Shown: in pieces, positions 55,661-64,000 of the stretch
How positions within the stretch are numbered: the first letter of the stretch is position 1
Layout of the letters: the number at the start of each line of letters is the position of its first letter
DNA from: Arthrobacter globiformis
GTDB taxonomy: Bacteria; Actinomycetota; Actinomycetes; Actinomycetales; Micrococcaceae
Assembly: GCF_030818015.1 (NCBI RefSeq)
Contig: NZ_JAUSZX010000001.1
Location: 1,550,001-1,614,000, forward strand
Length of the DNA: 64,000 nucleotides
Direction of reading: 5' to 3'
Program-made: the position numbers and the translations under genes
Notes under the pieces: generated by a model
What the model was told of the DNA's origin: nothing
Database searches by the model: none
The model's input: the letters and a program-made list of their open reading frames with translations, nothing else

Positions 55661-56893
55661 ATGACGGAAAAGAACAACCGGAAAACCGGCAAAATTATCG
55701 CCGTCGTTGCCATTTGCGCTGCGGTTGCCGCCGGCGGTATCGGCGTGGCCACCGCCCCTGGCTGGGCCAATCCCGCACCGCAATCCGAGGCCTCCAGCCC
55801 TGTCCGCAACGAACCGGGCCTGGCCACTCCCGTGGTCAAGGCCGTCGAACTGGGTGTGACACCGCTCGACGGCGCCAAAGGCGTAAACCCCGCGGTGGCG
55901 CCCTCCGTCAAGGCGGTCAACGGCCGCGTCCAGGACGTTGTGCTGGTGCCGGCCGCCGGGGGAGAGGCCGTCAAGGGCACTGTCAGCGCTGACGGCAGCA
56001 CGTGGACGGCAGTGGACCCGCTGCTCTTCAATACGCCGTACAACTACAGCTACACCATCGTGGACGAGGCGGGCCGGGAAACCAAGAAGGTCCAGACCTT
56101 CACCACCGTGGAGCCCGCCAACGAGGCGGACGCCGCCGTGTACCCGGAGAACGGCTCCACAGTTGGCGCAGGACAGCCCATCGATATCGTCTTCAGTGAA
56201 CCGGTCACCAACAAGGCGGCGGTTGAAAAGGCCGTCAGGATCACCGTTTCCTCCAAGCAGCCCGTCGCCTGGCACTGGTACTCGGACCAGAAGGTGCGCA
56301 TCCGCCCCGAGAAGTTCTGGGCATCCAACACCCAGGTCACCTTGGACATGAAGCTGTTCGGGGTGGACTTCGGCAAGGGCATGATCGGCAACTTCAACGC
56401 CAAACTGCAGTTCAAGGTGGGCCAGCAGCGCCTGGCAGTGGTGGACGACAACACCAAGACCATGAAGGTCTACTTCGACGGCAAGCTGGTCAGGACCGCG
56501 CCCGTTACCCTGGGCGGCTCCGACTGGCTTTCCCCGTCCGGCTACGCCGTGATCATGGAGCAGGAACGGCATTCCAAGTTCAACGCGGGGAGCATCGGCC
56601 TGAAACCCGGCGACAAGGGCTACTACCCGCCGCTGAACGTGGAGTACGCCAACCGGCTCACCTCCTCCGGTGTCTATGTCCACCAGGCGCTCGAATCGGC
56701 ATGGGGCTACGTGGGCGTATCCAACGTCTCCCACGGCTGTGTCGGGCTGCTGCCCGTGGACGCCGCCTGGTTCTTCAACAACATGAAGTCCGGTGACGTC
56801 GTCCAGGTCCTGAACACGGGCGCCGCGCCGGTCGAGCCGCTCGAGGGCTACGGCGACTGGAACATCCCCTGGGCCCAGTACGCGAAGCGCTAG
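55661..56893 (+). CDS. L,D-transpeptidase with Ig-like domains (LdtMt2-like)
   Basis: 410 residues. A signal peptide or anchor (about 10-30) is followed by two Ig-like domains (about 55-150 and 150-245), then a YkuD catalytic domain with His358 and Cys360 in SHGCVGL and a C-terminal subdomain ending in DWNIPWAQYAK. This is the layout of mycobacterial LdtMt2. It forms 3-3 cross-links in peptidoglycan outside the membrane. RBS GGAG lies before ATG; TAAAAT at 55580-55585 is a possible -10 box. Confidence 0.92.
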   Translation: MTEKNNRKTGKIIAVVAICAAVAAGGIGVATAPGWANPAPQSEASSPVRNEPGLATPVVKAVELGVTPLDGAKGVNPAVAPSVKAVNGRVQDVVLVPAAGGEAVKGTVSADGSTWTAVDPLLFNTPYNYSYTIVDEAGRETKKVQTFTTVEPANEADAAVYPENGSTVGAGQPIDIVFSEPVTNKAAVEKAVRITVSSKQPVAWHWYSDQKVRIRPEKFWASNTQVTLDMKLFGVDFGKGMIGNFNAKLQFKVGQQRLAVVDDNTKTMKVYFDGKLVRTAPVTLGGSDWLSPSGYAVIMEQERHSKFNAGSIGLKPGDKGYYPPLNVEYANRLTSSGVYVHQALESAWGYVGVSNVSHGCVGLLPVDAAWFFNNMKSGDVVQVLNTGAAPVEPLEGYGDWNIPWAQYAKR

Positions 56894-56901
56894 AGGCAGT
56901 A

Positions 56902-57714
56902 CTAGCTGTCCCGGGCCGCCGTGAACGGCAGCCGGTGCAGCCGTTCCCCGATCCGGTTGCTTTCCGTGCGTGCCGCGCCCAGCCGGCGGAGTTCGCGGAT
57001 GCGGCGCTCGGCCAGCACGGCAGCCAGGTAGTCGTCGGGGGTGGTTCCGGGCGGCGGCGACGGTGCCACATATCCGGACATTTCGGTGGCGAGGGCTGCG
57101 GCCATGCCGCTGCGCGACAGCGGCGACATCCGCGGCGCCTGGCGCATGAATTGTGCGGCGCGCCGTCCCAGGGCATCCGGAATCCGGCCGATGTCCGCGG
57201 CTTCCGCCCAGCCGGCGAGGTGCCGCGGAGTGACGGGGACGATTGCGGGTTCCACCGGGACCCGGCGACGCAGTGAATAGGTGCCCGCCACGATGTCACC
57301 GAGCCGGCGGCACCTGCCGTCGAAGAGCCCGACGGCAATGGCAACGCCGCCGAAGGTTAGGTAGATCTCCAGGAAGCCGATCAGCGCCCTGATGACCGCG
57401 TGGCGGAAACGGATGGCCCCGCCGTCGTCACGCACTATCCTCAGCCCGGCCGCCAGTTTCCCCAGCGAAAGGCCGCGGGTCAGGGTCTCCACGGTTGCCG
57501 GGACAATGACGAAGCAGAGCACCACGCTGACCAGGGTGAGCGCCCCGGCAGCCGCCGCGTCCAGTTCATCCCGGGCGGCGCCCATTGCCAGCAGGATTGC
57601 CATCAGCAGGGCGGAATGCACCACGACGTCGAGAATAAGACCGAGGGAACGGGCAGCGAAGGATGCCGGACGGAGTTCAAGGACGACTGCCTCGCCTGTG
57701 ATGAGTGGACTCAA
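56902..57714 (-). CDS. RDD family membrane protein
   Basis: 270 residues. The RDD domain (about 15-150) begins LELRPASFAARSLGLILDVVVHSALL and includes the second conserved block TLTRGLSLGKLAAGLRIVRDDGG, with three to four helices. A cytosolic C-terminal half (about 120 residues) is rich in Arg and Ala. The function is unknown. TTG 57712-57714 is chosen because it follows GGGGCAGGA and gives the usual N-terminus SPLITGEAVVLELRP; the frame stays open far upstream. It is divergent from the SpoIIM-like gene, as in mycobacteria. Confidence 0.87.
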   Translation of the reverse strand: MSPLITGEAVVLELRPASFAARSLGLILDVVVHSALLMAILLAMGAARDELDAAAAGALTLVSVVLCFVIVPATVETLTRGLSLGKLAAGLRIVRDDGGAIRFRHAVIRALIGFLEIYLTFGGVAIAVGLFDGRCRRLGDIVAGTYSLRRRVPVEPAIVPVTPRHLAGWAEAADIGRIPDALGRRAAQFMRQAPRMSPLSRSGMAAALATEMSGYVAPSPPPGTTPDDYLAAVLAERRIRELRRLGAARTESNRIGERLHRLPFTAARDS

Positions 57715-57771
57715 TTCCTGCCCCGTACGTCGTTCCGGCCACCGGTCGCCTAAGTCTAGTTCTCCGCAGGC

Positions 57772-57777
57772 TAGGGT
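57772..57777 (+). promoter_or_regulatory. -10 box TAGGGT for the SpoIIM-like gene, leaderless type
   Basis: TAGGGT is followed by 6 nt and the GTG at 57784. Confidence 0.55.
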
Positions 57778-57783
57778 AGGAGC

Positions 57784-58776
57784 GTGGACATGGACGCCTT
57801 CTCCGCCGTCAACTCGGACACATGGTCGCGGCTGCATCACCTTGCGAACAAGCGGCGCCTGAGCGGCGCCGACGCCGATGAACTGCTGCGCCTGTACCAG
57901 GTGACCTCCGCCCACCTCTCCCTGCTGCGTTCCACCGGGCCGGAAAGCGGCCTGTCCGCGTCTCTGTCTGCCACGCTGGCGCAGGCGCGCACGCGCTTCA
58001 CCGGTGCGCGGTCGAACTTCATGGAAGACCTGGCGCAGTTCTTCGTGCTGTCCCTTCCGGCCGCTTTGTACCGGATCCGCTGGCTGACGGTGGCCTGCGG
58101 CGCCGCGTTCTGCCTTGTAGGCTGCGCTTTCGCTCTGTGGATTGGCACCTCGCCCGAGGCCCTGCGTGCCGTTGCCTCGGAAACGGAAGTCCAGCGGTAT
58201 GTCGAGGAGGACTTCATCGACTACTACTCGGAGAATCCGGCGGCGTCGTTTGCCGGTGCCGTCTGGACCAACAACGCCTGGATCAGTGCCCAGGCCGTGG
58301 CTCTGGGCATCACCGGTTTCTGGGTGCCCATGATCCTGTTCGCCAACGCGCAGGGTGTGGGCGTGGCCGCTGGGATGTTTGCCGCGGTGGGGAAGACTGA
58401 CGTGTTTTTCAGCTACATCCTGCCGCACGGTCTGATGGAGCTGACGGCAGTCTTCGTGGCCTGCGCGGCCGGGCTGCGAATCTTTTGGGCCATGGTGTCG
58501 CCGGGCGCCCGGACCCGGTCCCGCGCCGTTGCAGCAGAGGGCCGGTCCATGATCACGGTGGCGCTGGGCCTGGTTCTGGTTCTGCTTGTATCGGGCCTCG
58601 TGGAGGGCTTTGTTACGCCCAGTACTTTGCCGGTGTGGGCAAAGATCAGTATCGGCGCGGCCGTGCTGGCGGCATACTGGTTATATGTGCTGGTCTGCGG
58701 GGGTCGGGCCTACCGCGCCGGCGCCCGCGGGGACCTGGGCAGCCATGACGCCGGCTACACCGAACCTGCAGTCTGA
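57784..58776 (+). CDS. Stage II sporulation protein M (SpoIIM) family membrane protein
   Basis: 330 residues. A cytosolic N-terminal helical segment (about 95 residues) is followed by five to six helices, with NNAWISAQAVALGITGFWVPMILFANAQGVGVAAGMFAAVGK and SYILPHGLMELTAVFVACAAGLRI, typical of the SpoIIM/DUF95 family. The organism is not expected to sporulate; in non-sporulating actinobacteria the gene travels with RDD, MoxR and DUF58 genes. The function is unknown. GTG start with a leaderless -10 box. Confidence 0.88.
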   Translation: MDMDAFSAVNSDTWSRLHHLANKRRLSGADADELLRLYQVTSAHLSLLRSTGPESGLSASLSATLAQARTRFTGARSNFMEDLAQFFVLSLPAALYRIRWLTVACGAAFCLVGCAFALWIGTSPEALRAVASETEVQRYVEEDFIDYYSENPAASFAGAVWTNNAWISAQAVALGITGFWVPMILFANAQGVGVAAGMFAAVGKTDVFFSYILPHGLMELTAVFVACAAGLRIFWAMVSPGARTRSRAVAAEGRSMITVALGLVLVLLVSGLVEGFVTPSTLPVWAKISIGAAVLAAYWLYVLVCGGRAYRAGARGDLGSHDAGYTEPAV

Positions 58777-58846
58777 TTATTACGGCCAGCCGAATATTCG
58801 ACGCAGGCGGCGGGGTGGCACATCGCGGTGCCGGAGCGGCTGACGG

Positions 58847-58852
58847 TAGGCT
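58847..58852 (+). promoter_or_regulatory. -10 box TAGGCT upstream of the DUF1461 gene
   Basis: TAGGCT lies 54 nt before the GTG at 58907, implying a leadered transcript. Confidence 0.4.
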
Positions 58853-58906
58853 CTTGGGGAGATACAAAGCGCTGCCTGGCCCCGGCCTAGCCGGTGACCA
58901 TGGAGC

Positions 58907-60160
58907 GTGGACGCCTACGGAAGTGAAGCTGCAGTGAAAGACAATACTCCGACACCGTCCGGACGCCTTGATCCGCGGCTGGATCCGGCGGCGAGCCCCG
59001 CTCTGGATCCCGCGGAGGACACCGACGAGCCGGCGTTTGAATGGATGAAGCCCGCGCCTGCAGCCCGCGCCGCCGAGGGGGAGGGCGCAACTGGTTCCCA
59101 ACCACGTCCGGCGTCCGGTCCTGATGCAAACCCAGCAGCCGGCCAGCCGGAAAGCCGTGCCGACCGCAAGGCTGCTGAGGCGGCCGCCGCCGAGAGTGCC
59201 GAACCCGACCGGAGCGCGGAGGCGGGTCAGCCGTCCCGGTCCGGTGCTCCGTCCACGGCCCGCTCCTCCTCCACGGGCACCCACTACAGTGAGCCGCTCC
59301 CCACATCCGCCCTGCAGGTACGCCCGCCGCAGGAGGAAGTGGAACGCCGCAACGCCGAGCGCGAGCAGGCAGCCAGAGCCAAACCGGTGCTGCCCCGGGT
59401 CCTCCAGGTCCTGCTGGCCACCTTCTATCCGGTGATCCTCCTGGTCCTTGCCGTGCGTGCCGTGACCAGCCCGCTGTTCCTGTGGGCCGAGTACCACCGC
59501 CCCGGTTTCCCCGGGGACGGCTACGGCTTCAACGCGGACGACCGCATGACCTACGGCTCCTACGCCGTGGACTACCTGAGCAACTGGTCCGGTCCGCGGT
59601 ATCTGGGCGAACTGGTTAACCGCAGCGGCGAAAAGCTGTTCAAGGACGGCGAGGTCAGCCATATGGCCGACGTGAAGCTCGTCTTCCTGTCCGCCCTCGG
59701 AGCCGGGGCGCTGCTGACCCTGATCAGCATCATCGCGATCATCTACCTGCGGCGGCGCACGCCCGGCGGAGTGCGCCGGGGGCTGTTCGCCGGCTCCATC
59801 GTGACGCTGGTGATTATCATCGGCTTGGGCACGCTCGCCGCCCTCGGCTGGCAGCAGTTCTTCACCGAGTTCCACCGCATCTTCTTCGCCGCCGGCTCCT
59901 GGACGTTTGCGCTGGAGGATACGCTCATCCGGCTCTTCCCCGGGCAGTTCTGGATCGACGCCGGCCTGGTCATCGCCGCGCTTGTCCTGATTACCGCTGT
60001 GGTGACGTTGATTCTGACTTGGCCCACCCGCAGGCGCCGCGGGCTGGCACCGGCACGGAAGGGCCGCAAGGGTCACGACGTGGACGGCAGCGACGTCAAG
60101 CACGACGCCAGCGGCGATGACGCTCCGGAGGCAGGCATCGTACGGCCCGTGAACCTGTAG
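58907..60160 (+). CDS. TIGR01906/DUF1461 family integral membrane protein
   Basis: 417 residues. The first 155 residues are a hydrophilic Pro/Ala/Glu-rich region. The membrane part has four to five helices (LLATFYPVILLVLAVRAVTSPLFLW, VFLSALGAGALLTLISIIAIIYL, FAGSIVTLVIIIGLGTLAALGW, FWIDAGLVIAALVLITAVVTLIL) and the extracytoplasmic HRIFFAAGSWTFALEDTLIRLFPGQFW block diagnostic of TIGR01906. The function is unknown. An in-frame GTG at 58934 is an alternative start. Confidence 0.85.
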   Translation: MDAYGSEAAVKDNTPTPSGRLDPRLDPAASPALDPAEDTDEPAFEWMKPAPAARAAEGEGATGSQPRPASGPDANPAAGQPESRADRKAAEAAAAESAEPDRSAEAGQPSRSGAPSTARSSSTGTHYSEPLPTSALQVRPPQEEVERRNAEREQAARAKPVLPRVLQVLLATFYPVILLVLAVRAVTSPLFLWAEYHRPGFPGDGYGFNADDRMTYGSYAVDYLSNWSGPRYLGELVNRSGEKLFKDGEVSHMADVKLVFLSALGAGALLTLISIIAIIYLRRRTPGGVRRGLFAGSIVTLVIIIGLGTLAALGWQQFFTEFHRIFFAAGSWTFALEDTLIRLFPGQFWIDAGLVIAALVLITAVVTLILTWPTRRRRGLAPARKGRKGHDVDGSDVKHDASGDDAPEAGIVRPVNL

Positions 60161-60242
60161 CGGCTTCCCGGCAGGGCAGCAGTACAGGCGTCGGTGCAGT
60201 ACAGGCTGTGTAGCTGTTCAGGCGCCCGGCAGATGAGTCTGC

Positions 60243-62072
60243 TCAGCCGTACAGCTGCTCGATTTCCGCTTCAAAGTCCCTGACGACGGCGGCCCTCTTG
60301 AGTTTGAGGGAGGGCGTCAGGTGCCCGGACTCCACGGTGAAGGCTGCGTCCAGGACCCGGAACTTGCGGATGGATTCGGCCTTGGACACGAGGCTGTTGG
60401 CCTGGTCCACCGCTTCCTGGATGGCACTGCGTACCGCGGGGTCCGTGCGGGCTTCCGCGGGGCTGAGCGGCGGAACGCCACGCACGGTGCACCAGTGCTC
60501 GAGGCCTTCGGGGTCGAGGTTGACCAGGGCTGAAACGAACGGCTTTCCGTCACCCACCACCACGGCGTGGCCCACCAGCTGGTGTTCGCGGATCTTCTCC
60601 TCAAGCGGCTCGGGAGCGACGTTTTTACCGGCAGCCGTGACCAGCAGGTCCTTCTTACGGCCCGTGATGGTGAGGAACCCGTCGGCGTCCAGGGAGCCCA
60701 GGTCCCCGGTGCGGAAAAAGCCGTCCTTGAACGCCTCGGCGTTGGCCGCCTCGTTCGCGTGGTAGCCCTTGAACACACCGATGCCGCTGACCAGGACCTC
60801 ACCGTCCTCGGCGATGCGGATGGTGGTGCCCGGCGCCGGGATCCCCACTGTGCCTACCCGGGCGAGGCCGGCGGTGTTTACCGTGCAGGGCGCGGTCGTC
60901 TCCGTGAGGCCGTAGCCTTCGAGCACGGCGATCCCAGCGCCCCTGAAGAAATGCGTATCGCGCGCATTCAGCGGGCTCGCGCCCGAAACGGCGTACTTCA
61001 TGTTCCCGCCGAACACCTGGCGCAGCCGGGGGTACACGAGGCGGTCGAACAGTGCGTGCTGTGCCCGCAGCATGGCGCCCGGACCGCTGCCCTCGCCGCG
61101 CGCGGCGGCATCCAGAGTTTCCGAGTAGCGGACGGCCACCCCCGCGGCGGCACTGAACAGCCGCGACTTCCCGGCATCCTTCGCCTTCTGTTCCACTCCG
61201 GCGTGGATTTTCTCGAAGATGCGGGGCACGGCGAGCAGGAAGGTCGGCTTGAAGGTTCCCAGGTCATCAAGAAGCTGCGCGTTCCCCGAAGTGTGGCCGA
61301 GGGTGACACCTGCGGTGAGGCACACCACCTGGACGGCCCGGGCCAGCACGTGGGCCAGCGGCAGGAACATCAGGGTCCTGGCGTTCTCCTGCTGCAGCAG
61401 TTCGGGCAGGAAGGCCACCATGTTCCGGGCCACGAGGGCGAAGTTTCCATGCGTGATCTCGCAGCCTTTGGGCCTGCCGGTGGTTCCGGAGGTATAGACG
61501 AGGGACGCCACATCCGACAACCCGGCTGCAGAGCGGTGCCGCTCCAGTTCGGCGTCTGACACCCCTGCCCCCGCGGCGGCGAGGCTGGCAAGGTTGGGGG
61601 CGTCGCCGTCGTAATCCATCCGGACCACCGGCACCACGCGGCCGGCCAGGACGCTGGAGGCGGACAGGACCCGGTCCAGCAGCGCCGCCTTCTGCCGGTC
61701 CTCAACGAAGACCCGCCCGGCGCCGGAGTCAGACAGGATCCACTCGACCTGGCTCGCCGAGGAGGTTTCGTAGATGGGCACGGTCACGCCGCCGGCAAAC
61801 CAGATGGCGAAATCCACCAATGTCCACTCGTAGCGCGTGGCAGAGAGGACCGCAACGGTGTCCCCTGTTGCCAGGCCGCCGGCAATGAGGCCTTTGGCCA
61901 GTGCCGTGACCTGGTCGAGGAAGTGCCCGGCCGTGACGTTCTGCCAGCCGCTGGGGTCCCGGCGGGCGTAGACGGCGTGCGAAGGATTGTGCCGGTAGCA
62001 GTCCAGGAGCAGGTCGGTGACGTTGCTGCTGTCCTTGAGGGCAACCATCAGTTCGGTGCTTGCTTCCCTCAC
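60243..62072 (-). CDS. Long-chain acyl-CoA synthetase (AMP-forming, FadD15-like)
   Basis: 609 residues. The AMP-binding motif YTSGTTGRPKG is at 193-203, GYGLTETTAP and TGDLGSLDADGFLTITGRKKDLLVTAAGKN carry the A5 and A7-A8 motifs, and the C-terminal lysine segment LTPSLKLKRAAVV is intact. It activates fatty acids to acyl-CoA through an acyl-adenylate. GTG 62072 follows GGAG with 8 nt spacing; the frame is open 48 nt further. It begins 55 nt after pmt and may share its transcript. Confidence 0.93.
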   Translation of the reverse strand: MREASTELMVALKDSSNVTDLLLDCYRHNPSHAVYARRDPSGWQNVTAGHFLDQVTALAKGLIAGGLATGDTVAVLSATRYEWTLVDFAIWFAGGVTVPIYETSSASQVEWILSDSGAGRVFVEDRQKAALLDRVLSASSVLAGRVVPVVRMDYDGDAPNLASLAAAGAGVSDAELERHRSAAGLSDVASLVYTSGTTGRPKGCEITHGNFALVARNMVAFLPELLQQENARTLMFLPLAHVLARAVQVVCLTAGVTLGHTSGNAQLLDDLGTFKPTFLLAVPRIFEKIHAGVEQKAKDAGKSRLFSAAAGVAVRYSETLDAAARGEGSGPGAMLRAQHALFDRLVYPRLRQVFGGNMKYAVSGASPLNARDTHFFRGAGIAVLEGYGLTETTAPCTVNTAGLARVGTVGIPAPGTTIRIAEDGEVLVSGIGVFKGYHANEAANAEAFKDGFFRTGDLGSLDADGFLTITGRKKDLLVTAAGKNVAPEPLEEKIREHQLVGHAVVVGDGKPFVSALVNLDPEGLEHWCTVRGVPPLSPAEARTDPAVRSAIQEAVDQANSLVSKAESIRKFRVLDAAFTVESGHLTPSLKLKRAAVVRDFEAEIEQLYG

Positions 62073-62127
62073 GGGCGGGTCTCCATTTCGTTGATGATCA
62101 CGTCCGGGCTCCACCTGCAATCGTGCC

Positions 62128-63834
62128 TCAGATCCAGGAAGGCATCCACATTCTGAGCCGCCAGTCCTGGTAGGTGATCATTTCGGCGGTCCAGACCGGG
62201 TAGAAGAAGGACGAGATCAGGACCGCGGCCACGAGGAAGAGGGCAACCCCGTACAGCCCGGAACGCCGGCGCCACGGCGGGTCGGTGGTTTTCCCCAGTA
62301 CCAGGCCCAGGCAGTACACGAGCGCCAGGACCAGGAAGGGCTCGAAGGACACCGCGTAGAAGAAGAACATGGTGCGTTCCGGGTACATGAACCACGGCAG
62401 GTAGCCGGAGCCGACGCCGGCCAGTACCGCCGCGGCGCGCCAGTCGCGCCTGCCCGCCCACCAGAACAAGAGGATCACCAGCGAGATGGCAGCGCTCCAC
62501 CAGATCAGGGGGTTGCCGACGGACAGGATGGCCGAGGTGCAGTTGGTGAAATCGCACCCGGGGGTGCCCTGCTTGGGGGACTCGTAGAAGAACGAGGTGG
62601 GCCTGCCCATCACCAGCCAGCTCCAGGCGCTCGCCTCGTACGGGTGTTCCGAGCTGAGGCCCTGGTGGAACTTGTAGGCCTCAAGGTGATAGTGCGCCAG
62701 GGACCGCACGGAGTCCGGCAGCCAGCCCCACTCCGCGCTGGGGTTCGTCTGCGCCCACCGCCGGTAGTAGGCATCGGTGGACCGGAACCACCCCGTCCAG
62801 CTGACGGCGTATGTCAGGGCGGCCACGGGCACGATGCTGAGGAAGGCCAGGAGCCCGTCCTTGATGATTCCGGCGCTGACCCAGCCGCGGATGCCGGCGA
62901 TCCGGCGGGCGCTCAGGTCCCAGAACACCGTCAGGAGCCCGAAGCCGGCCAGGAAGAACAGCGCCGACCACTTGGTGCCGACGGCCAGGCCCAGGCAGAT
63001 GCCCGCCACAACGCGCCACCAGCGGACTCCCAGCCACGGGCCGGATAGGAGCTGGAGCGCTGATGGTCTGCCGGTGGGGGAGGCGGCCGCCTGCCTCCCG
63101 AGCCTGGCGGCCAGCCGGCGCCGGCCGTCGTCGCGGTCCAGCAGCAGCGCGCCGAATGCCGCCAAGACCCAGAACATGAGGAAGATGTCCAGCAGTGACG
63201 TGCGGGACATGACGAGGTGGTGGCCGTCGACGGCGAGCAGGAGGCCTGCTGCCGCTCCCAGGATCAGGGAGCCGAAGAGTTTCTGGGCTATCAGCGCGAG
63301 GAGGGCGACGGACAGGGTGCCGGTCAGTGCCGCGGCGAACCGCCAGCCGAAGGGGTTGTCTGCTCCGAACAGCCACATGCCTGCCGCGATCATCCACTTG
63401 CCCACGGGCGGGTGCACCACGTATTCGGGGGTGTTCAGCAGCACGTTGGGGTTGCCGGCCACGAACGCGTCGTTAGCCTTGTCCGGCCAGCTCCGCTCGT
63501 AGCCGCTCACCAGCAGCGAGTAGCCGTCCTTGACGTAGTACGTCTCGTCAAACACGAGGCTGCGGGGAACATCCAGCCGGACGAACCGCAGGATCCCTCC
63601 CGCGACGGCGGTCAAGGCGGGAACCAGCCAGAACCAGAGCCGGAGCGACGGCGGGTAGTCCCGCCAGGTGCGGATGCCGCCGATCAGTCGCCGGGTGAGG
63701 GCGTCTGCCGTGAATGCCTCCGAGGGGCGGCTGATCCAGCGCTTGGCGTGCGGGCCGCGGACTTCCGCGGCGGGAACGAAAGCCGGGGTACTTGCTGGTT
63801 CGGCCCCGTCAGGCCGCACGGAGGTCTGCGTCAC
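62128..63834 (-). CDS. pmt: Protein O-mannosyltransferase (GT39, PMT family)
   Basis: 568 residues with about ten to eleven membrane helices. The catalytic acidic pair Asp96-Glu97 lies in the first extracytoplasmic loop (SLVFDETYYVKDGYSLL), and YVVHPPVGKWMIAAGMWLFG and the SWSWLVMGRPTSFFYE block are typical of PMT/Rv1002c. It transfers mannose from polyprenyl-phosphate mannose to Ser/Thr of secreted proteins. The GTG start lies 6 nt after TAGCAT, so the mRNA is probably leaderless. It is divergent from a gene at 63907. Confidence 0.94.
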   Translation of the reverse strand: MTQTSVRPDGAEPASTPAFVPAAEVRGPHAKRWISRPSEAFTADALTRRLIGGIRTWRDYPPSLRLWFWLVPALTAVAGGILRFVRLDVPRSLVFDETYYVKDGYSLLVSGYERSWPDKANDAFVAGNPNVLLNTPEYVVHPPVGKWMIAAGMWLFGADNPFGWRFAAALTGTLSVALLALIAQKLFGSLILGAAAGLLLAVDGHHLVMSRTSLLDIFLMFWVLAAFGALLLDRDDGRRRLAARLGRQAAASPTGRPSALQLLSGPWLGVRWWRVVAGICLGLAVGTKWSALFFLAGFGLLTVFWDLSARRIAGIRGWVSAGIIKDGLLAFLSIVPVAALTYAVSWTGWFRSTDAYYRRWAQTNPSAEWGWLPDSVRSLAHYHLEAYKFHQGLSSEHPYEASAWSWLVMGRPTSFFYESPKQGTPGCDFTNCTSAILSVGNPLIWWSAAISLVILLFWWAGRRDWRAAAVLAGVGSGYLPWFMYPERTMFFFYAVSFEPFLVLALVYCLGLVLGKTTDPPWRRRSGLYGVALFLVAAVLISSFFYPVWTAEMITYQDWRLRMWMPSWI

Positions 63835-63840
63835 GAGCCC

Positions 63841-63846
63841 ATGCTA
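63841..63846 (-). promoter_or_regulatory. -10 box TAGCAT for pmt, leaderless type
   Basis: TAGCAT is followed by 6 nt and the GTG at 63834 on the minus strand. It faces the TAGGCT box at 63895 in a 72-nt divergent intergenic region. Confidence 0.6.
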
Positions 63847-63894
63847 CCGTTTGCGGCTCCCTGGAACCTGAGGGGCGGGAAGGCCGGTCGGCAG

Positions 63895-63900
63895 TAGGCT
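63895..63900 (+). promoter_or_regulatory. -10 box TAGGCT for the last, partial gene
   Basis: TAGGCT is followed by 6 nt and the GTG at 63907, so a leaderless mRNA is likely. Confidence 0.55.
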
Positions 63901-63906
63901 GGATCC

Positions 63907-64000
63907 GTGGACCATGATGCGAACACCGCCCCTGACAGCAGCTCCGACTCTTCCAGCAGTGCAGAACCGGCCGGCACCGCCGGCGGAAGGGAGCAGGACC
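63907..64000 (+). CDS. N-terminal fragment of a divergent gene, probably rsmI (16S rRNA C1402 2'-O-methyltransferase)
   Basis: GTG opens a frame that stays open to the window end (31 codons, MDHDANTAPDSSSDSSSSAE...), a Ser/Ala/Gly-rich tail with no domain visible. The assignment rests only on context: pmt is divergent from rsmI in many actinobacteria. The leaderless -10 box at 63895 supports the start. Confidence 0.45.
   Translation, partial: MDHDANTAPDSSSDSSSSAEPAGTAGGREQD

Noticed and set aside
57715..58428. Long upstream extension of the RDD gene frame
   Set aside because: It would run antisense through the SpoIIM-like gene. TTG 57712-57714 has a ribosome site and yields the family N-terminus.

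Overview
The window is a stretch of high-GC actinobacterial chromosome. The best fit is the Micrococcaceae, Arthrobacter/Pseudarthrobacter type. Evidence: a mycothiol-dependent amidase (mca), a WhiB-family regulator, LytR-CpsA-Psr and DUF3499/DUF5719/TIGR03089 genes, a protein O-mannosyltransferase, and many genes whose -10 box (TANNNT) sits 6-7 nt before the start codon, the mark of leaderless transcripts. I see no phage, insertion sequence, CRISPR array or rRNA. The content is mostly core genome, and the unusual signals are small repeats, regulatory sites, one odd tRNA and a few odd gene architectures.

Layout. 1-5289: the ftsB tail, DUF501, ppx/gppA, a mycosin-like S8 protease, and a type II NADH dehydrogenase preceded by a near-perfect Rex operator. 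5527-6571: an ACT_7-GNAT fusion and a tRNA-Leu(UAA) with a short variable loop. 6745-12312: a branched-chain amino acid (HAAT) ABC transporter split into a binding-protein gene and a convergent livHMGF operon, separated by a 19-bp bidirectional terminator. Each unit has a CRP-like palindrome upstream. LivH carries an extra secreted Ig-like domain. 12616-14888: a Bax-inhibitor-1 family protein and a thiolase. 14924-19383: a Leloir galactose cluster (deoR-galT-galK, with galM divergent).

19468-30901: AI-2E transporter, ilvA, rhomboid, greA, DUF4307, mca, a small membrane protein, a YyaL-type thioredoxin/glycosidase-fold protein, hemolysin III, a short-chain Z-prenyl synthase and PIN-PhoH. 31005-38161: GNAT, two unknown proteins, a prepilin peptidase, fumC, beta-carbonic anhydrase, DUF4245 and glpX (fumC and glpX serve central carbon metabolism). 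38198-39340: an AbiEi/DUF559-like nuclease-fold gene bracketed by two palindromes of one repeat family, also seen as tandem copies at 33771-33832.

39348-55507 is an envelope and housekeeping block resembling the mycobacterial sahH-whiB2-purEK neighbourhood: purK-purE-lcp-manA-femX (one operon), gtrA, TIGR03089, whiB, a giant GT2 membrane protein, DUF5719, a degenerate metallopeptidase, DUF3499, Trm112 and ahcY. 55661-64000: an L,D-transpeptidase, divergent RDD/SpoIIM genes, a DUF1461 protein, fadD, the O-mannosyltransferase pmt and the start of a divergent gene, probably rsmI.
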